This document shows positions 7,403 through 10,494 of a stretch of 10,494 bases of DNA, in pieces. The stretch is from Jimgerdemannia flammicorona (taxonomy: Eukaryota > Mucoromycota > Endogonomycetes > Endogonales > Endogonaceae): assembly GCA_003990745.1 (NCBI GenBank), contig RBNI01007257.1:1-10494 (forward strand), read 5' to 3'. The position numbers were made by a program, and so were the translations under genes. Position 1 is the stretch's first letter. The number at the start of each line of letters is the position of its first letter. Below the pieces are notes generated by a model. That model was not told the origin of the DNA and ran no database searches. It worked only from the letters and a program-made list of their open reading frames with translations.

Positions 7403-9352
7403 CTGTGGGATTGGAACTCGGCCAGTGCTAGACCTGGTGGTTCTTAGTAATTTGTTTTGAACTCCAGCTGGTGTCAGTTGCAAGAACTGCAAGAGAGGGA
7501 CTTCCATCTTGGCTTCTTGAATCTTCTACCAGGCTTCATTGTAAATGTCTCTAGGCATGGTCTTTGGAGTGTACTTCTTCTTAGGCTTTGGAGCAGCAGG
7601 TTCCTGTTCTTCTTGTTCCATTTCTTCATCTTCTGGTGGCAACTCATTTGTCTCAGGGACAAAAGGTGAGGGGGTTCGGGGAGGTGTTTCTACTTGTTCC
7701 TCCTCATATTCTTCGTCCTCTTCTTGGATAATTCTTCTGCTGATGTTCCTGGATAGTCTTCCTACAGGTCTCTTTCTTTTCTCTGCTGGATAGACTGCTT
7801 TCTGGGTTGTAACCTTAGTGGGGTACAAGTCTAGGTCACTGTAGTCTTCACTGTTGCTTGCTTCTTTGAAATCTTCAACAGGATGGGCTTCAGTCTTCTT
7901 GTACTGAGTGTCATTCCTTCAGTTTGGTGGTTCTGAGTTCCTTTGGTCACTTCTTTTGTTGTCACATTCAGTGGCATAGTGTCTGAATTGTCCACAGTGA
8001 AAGCATTAGACTTGGGCTCTGTCTCGGACAGGGTACCTTCTTTCTTCTTGCTGGTAATTCCTGTTATCTCTTGGTAGATAACCTTGGCTCCTCTGTGGTG
8101 GGTATCCTCTATTGTCTTGATAGCTCCAATTTTCATGTATAGTGAGTTTTTCAATCTGTCCAACCAATTGGTCCAACTTGGAGCTAAGGTCTTAAATTTC
8201 ACTTCTGTTCTTCTTTCCTTCCTTGGCTGGCCTTCTTTCCTCAGATCTTTCTTGTCCTTGAAGGAGTCCTTGCAGGGCTTTGACCAGGATATATTCTTTA
8301 TCTTCCTTCCTGTCATGATCACTCCAGGTAGTTCCTTGTCTGACATCAAAGAATCCTTGGGCTGCATCTACTTGTTCTTCAGACCTTCTGATGTCTAGAG
8401 TGTGGACATGCTGGGCAATGTTTGGGGAAATTCCATTCATGAAGGTCATTGGGCCTATGATGTCCTGGTTGGTGGCATTGAACCCAGTAGTATGCATTCT
8501 CTTCTGAATTCTTATGAAGAAGGCTCTGGTTGATTCTCCAAGATTCATCTTCATTCCTATGGTAGATTCTTGAGCTTTGTGGCAGGTTTCATTTCCTGCA
8601 TACTTTTTGATGAGCCAGTGAACCATGACCTCATATTCTAGCTCATCAGACATTGCTGCTTGTATCTGTCTTACTAGTTCTGAATCTCGGTTGTTTGCTA
8701 TTTGATGGAAAATTCCTCTGGCTGGTTCTCTGAGCTGAGCTTTGTAGATGGCGATTTTTCTTTCATCTGAGAGGTTCCTCAAGGCTGCAATTCCTTCAAT
8801 TCCATCAAGAAATTCTCTGGGGTCTTCCTCTGGGTATCCTGCAAAGGTTGGTAATGAGGTGGCCATTTCATCATCACTTTCTTCTGATTCTGGTTCAAAT
8901 TCGGATTCTGATTCTGATTTGCTTTCTGAGCTATTACTAGAAACAGGGGTGCTTGGGTATCTTGAGGATGGTGTTCTGGTCCTTAGATGAAGTGGAATAG
9001 GCCTAGGTATTCTTGTAGGAGCTACTTCCGATTCTGCAAGAGGTTGTGGTAAAGGTTCTATTGGTGAAATTGGTGGGGCTGATGTGGGGCATCTGGCTGT
9101 AAGGTCTCCAGTTCATGTGATAAGATCCTCTAGTTCTTGTGCAAGTTCTCCAAAATCTCTAACAGGGCTGCCTATATTGTCTGGTTGATCTGGTTGGGGA
9201 TTTCGGGCTGTACTGCCTCCTGCTTCTGGTTGGGATCCTTCTGATGCTGGGTAGTTAGCAAGTCTTGATGTGATTACTTCTCTTCCTGTCCAGATGCTAG
9301 TGATGACTGGTTCTCCTGTAGTGGCAGAGGTTGGTGTTGTATCAAATATATC
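7403..9352 (-). pseudogene. Gag polyprotein of Ty3-like element, with zinc knuckle
   Basis: Read in one frame. The N-terminal part (9352-8870) is rich in Pro, Ser and Glu and ends in an acidic SE-repeat. The Gag core follows from about 8866 (LPTFAGYPEEDPREFLDGIE), with the capsid-like spacing of retrotransposon Gag (YKAQLREPARGIFHQI, then QESTIGMKMNLGESTRAFFIRIQKRM). A CX2CX4HX4C nucleic-acid-binding knuckle lies at 8005-7964 (CFHCGQFRHYATEC) and is intact. The C-terminal part is acidic and Pro-rich. The first Met may be the one at 8866, but the coding style continues upstream, so the original start was probably earlier. In-frame stops: 9115-9113 TGA, 8194-8192 TAA, 8008-8006 TAA (immediately before the knuckle), 7921-7919 TGA, 7528-7526 TAG, 7402-7400 TAA. 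No frameshift is needed to read across them. Gag would form the particle that packages element RNA. Confidence 0.8.
8883..8923 (-). repeat. Short SE-coding hexanucleotide repeat in Gag
   Basis: On the plus strand GATTCT-like hexamers recur (GATTCTGATTCTG and variants). On the coding strand they give a Ser/Glu run of about a dozen residues before the Gag core. This is low-complexity coding sequence rather than an independent satellite. Confidence 0.5.
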
Positions 9353-9430
9353 CAGTTTGACTGTGAGTTCTTGTGAGCTGAAAAGTCATGTCAATTTGAA
9401 ATCTTCTCAGTTGAGCTCCCAAATATAACA
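9353..9430 (-). promoter_or_regulatory. Leader between candidate LTR and Gag; no clear primer-binding site
   Basis: On the minus strand this is the segment directly after the candidate LTR end, where the tRNA primer-binding site should lie. It starts TGTTATATTTGGGAGCTC. I do not recognise a standard initiator-Met complement. The gag frame has stops at about 9401 and 9386, so it is probably untranslated. Confidence 0.35.
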
Positions 9431-9954
9431 TGCCAGCTCAAAGGAGGCAAATTACAAGGTTGGGAGTTGATGTAGTTTGGCTTGAGCCCCCAGTTACTTT
9501 GTCAAAAAGCAACAAAATATTCTAAGATTCCTGAGGTCCTTGGTATTTAGTGGTATAATAGTCAAAACTGGATATTGTGCAAGTGGTTTCCTTTCTGAGA
9601 CAGGTTCTTGGGTATAGTGGTGGTTTTTGTATGAGCAGTTTCCTTCTTGGGTGGTGGTCAATTTGTGTGTAGCACAAGTGGGTTCCTTATTCGGGTCAAC
9701 TGAGAATGTCACGATTTGTGTAGCATGATGATCTCTGTATGTGACGGTCTGGTAATTTAGCAGTTCTCCTTATGCAATTTCTGCATGACGATCTCTATGT
9801 AGCATGGCAGGTTCCTTATGCAGGATGTTCTGATAATTTGGTGGATAACTCGATTTGGCTCACTGGGAATAGAGGATGACATGAATTCTCCTTACTGGGA
9901 ATTGTACTGGCAGCAGGTTCTTTGGCTTACTGGAAATAATGGATAACCTGGGCA
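9431..9954 (-). repeat. Candidate 5' LTR of the Ty3-like element
   Basis: A 524-bp non-coding stretch begins TGCC (9431-9434) and ends GGCA (9951-9954), the short inverted TG...CA ends expected of an LTR. It sits exactly between the Gag leader and the point where similarity to the LINE ORF2 starts on the plus strand. It contains degenerate internal repeats and short A/T-rich stretches but no convincing coding sequence; a 72-codon frame at 9712-9494 matches nothing. The second LTR is not in the window, so the ends are inferred and not proved. Confidence 0.45.
9723..9940. repeat. Degenerate short direct repeats inside candidate LTR
   Basis: Imperfect copies are visible: GCATGAYGATCTCT at 9723 and 9783 (60 nt apart); TTCTCCTTATGCA and TTCCTTATGCA at about 9763 and 9812; TGGTAATTTAG and TGATAATTTGG at about 9751 and 9830; and three copies of YTYACTGGRAAT near 9859, 9891 and 9927. 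TGGATAAC occurs at about 9842 and 9940. Repeats of this kind are common in the U3 part of LTRs, where they can act as enhancer-like sites. Confidence 0.55.
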
Positions 9955-10365
9955 GGTATCTGGTCTTGGAGTGCAGAGGTATGGAGGTGGCTTCCCCCTA
10001 AGTTCTGGGTGGTATGGTGGAGGATGTTACAGAGGAATGTCATGCTGAATTTCCATATGGGGCATTTGGTAGATGGTGGGCAATTTGACTGTGAGGAGTG
10101 TTATGATGTTGGGAGAGCTGGGGGTAGTGTACAGATGCCAGAACATTGGCTGGGAGAGTGTGAGGTTTTGGGGGACTTTTGGGCTGAGATAGGAGATAGA
10201 CTGGGTGTGGGGTGTAGGCTGGTAGGGGAGGGAGGTCGCTGGGAGGACTTGAGATCTCAGCTTGTGGGTGGAGTGAGTGATAGTTGGCTCACTGTAGGGT
10301 GGATATTAGCAATATGGGTAGGACTGGCAGGTCATTGGCTTTTTGTATTTGAGGAGGGGCAGTAG
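9955..10365 (+). pseudogene. LINE ORF2 C-terminal fragment (zinc-finger-like)
   Basis: About 136 codons, open without a stop from 9940 to the TAG at 10363-10365. It starts at GIWSWSAEVW, matching GVWTWSAAVK in the other copy, and continues through WWRMLQRNVMLNF, the CX2CX14HX4C cluster (CEEC to HWLGEC) and the Trp-rich end LAIWVGLAGHWLFVFEEG. Compared with the minus-strand copy it keeps the CEEC and HX4C residues, while the extra upstream Cys of that copy is Gln here. It lacks the endonuclease and reverse transcriptase parts, so it is a remnant unless those lie on the far side of the LTR element. Trp TGG codons at 10006-10008 and 10018-10020 show the ancestral state of two stops in the other copy. 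Confidence 0.82.
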
Positions 10366-10494
10366 TTGGGGCTGTAGGAGAAGGTGTTAAGATGGGAAGG
10401 GCTATTGGGGGATCTGCTGACTGGATGGTGGGTGGGTTGGGGTCCTCAGGGGGGCTGATGTCATGGTTTGGTGGTGAGGATCTGTGAGCAGAGT
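9955..10494 (+). mobile_element. Second LINE copy, 3' part, opposite strand
   Basis: Similarity to the minus-strand LINE begins at about 9946-9955 and runs to the window end, covering the last part of ORF2 and the start of the 3'UTR. Over 114 aligned residues I count about 79 identities, so this is a related subfamily and not a recent duplicate. The left break abuts the candidate LTR end, which fits either an LTR element inserted into this LINE or a 5'-truncated LINE landing beside it. The last 129 nt are G-rich non-coding 3'UTR. Confidence 0.8.

Larger units (their letters stand above)
5890..9954 (-). mobile_element. Ty3-like LTR retrotransposon, 5' portion, decayed
   Basis: On the minus strand: a candidate 5' LTR (9954-9431), a leader, Gag with zinc knuckle, retropepsin and a long uncharacterised stretch, all read in one frame. 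This is the 5' half of an LTR retrotransposon, with Ty3/gypsy favoured by the form of Gag and the gag-protease order. Reverse transcriptase, RNase H, integrase and the 3' LTR are absent, so the element is cut off at about 5890, where the same-strand LINE begins. CpG is scarce and eleven stops interrupt the frame without a frameshift. Confidence 0.75.

Noticed and set aside
7831..8367. Minus-strand open frame of 178 codons overlapping the Gag region
   Set aside because: The Gag core and the CX2CX4HX4C knuckle are both in another frame, which is continuous apart from stops. This frame is a shadow.
5890..9352. A variant genetic code in which TGA is read as an amino acid
   Set aside because: TAA and TAG also interrupt the same frames, the related plus-strand copy has TGG where this copy has TGA and TAG, and catalytic residues are also lost. 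Decay is simpler.
9494..9712. 72-codon minus-strand frame inside the candidate LTR
   Set aside because: It has no recognisable motif and lies in a repeat-rich stretch; best explained by chance.
9723..9940. CRISPR-like or satellite array
   Set aside because: The repeats are degenerate, irregularly spaced and few, with no constant repeat and spacer lengths.
1..10494. A host-encoded defence or metabolic system hidden among the elements
   Set aside because: Every stretch with coding character matches a LINE or LTR-retrotransposon component or lies in frame with one; no host-type gene was seen on either strand.

Overview
The window is entirely transposable-element DNA from a eukaryotic nuclear genome. 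The style of the elements (a G-rich, Trp-rich non-LTR retrotransposon with an FLDQEKAYD reverse transcriptase, beside a Ty3-like gag/protease element with a CX2CX4HX4C knuckle) suggests a repeat-rich fungus, probably a basidiomycete. That placement rests on family resemblance alone. I see no host gene, tRNA, rRNA, CRISPR array or bacterial operon signal.

Layout: (1) 1 to about 5890, minus strand: a near full-length LINE-type retrotransposon. Its 3' end, with an AATAAA signal and a short A tract, lies at the left edge. Before it come a 3'UTR, ORF2 (282-3724: AP-type endonuclease, reverse transcriptase, C-terminal zinc-finger region), a 31-nt gap and ORF1 (3756-5781: Gly-rich N-terminus, RRM-like fold, acidic helical C-terminus). 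Both ORFs are broken: ORF2 has seven in-frame stops and one frameshift, ORF1 has two stops and one frameshift. (2) About 5890-9430, minus strand: the 5' part of an LTR retrotransposon. Gag, a zinc knuckle, a retropepsin and a long Cys/His-containing stretch are read in one frame, interrupted by eleven stops but no frameshift. Reverse transcriptase, RNase H and integrase are not visible; they would lie beyond the LINE, left of position 1, if the LINE landed inside pol. (3) About 9431-9954: a non-coding, internally repetitive stretch bounded by TGCC...GGCA, my candidate for the 5' LTR. (4) 9955-10494, plus strand: the 3' part of a second, related LINE (roughly 69% protein identity to the first over 114 aligned residues, counted by eye), with the ORF2 C-terminus open and the start of its 3'UTR.

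The simplest history is nested insertion. An LTR element on the minus strand landed in (or beside) an older plus-strand LINE, and a second LINE then landed in the LTR element. Most stop codons and several lost catalytic residues (protease DTG to DMG, endonuclease SDH to SDY) fit C-to-T or G-to-A transitions, consistent with methylation-linked deamination or a RIP-like process. Nothing here looks able to move by itself. The most unusual item is the roughly 375-residue Cys/His-containing stretch that follows the protease where reverse transcriptase would normally begin.
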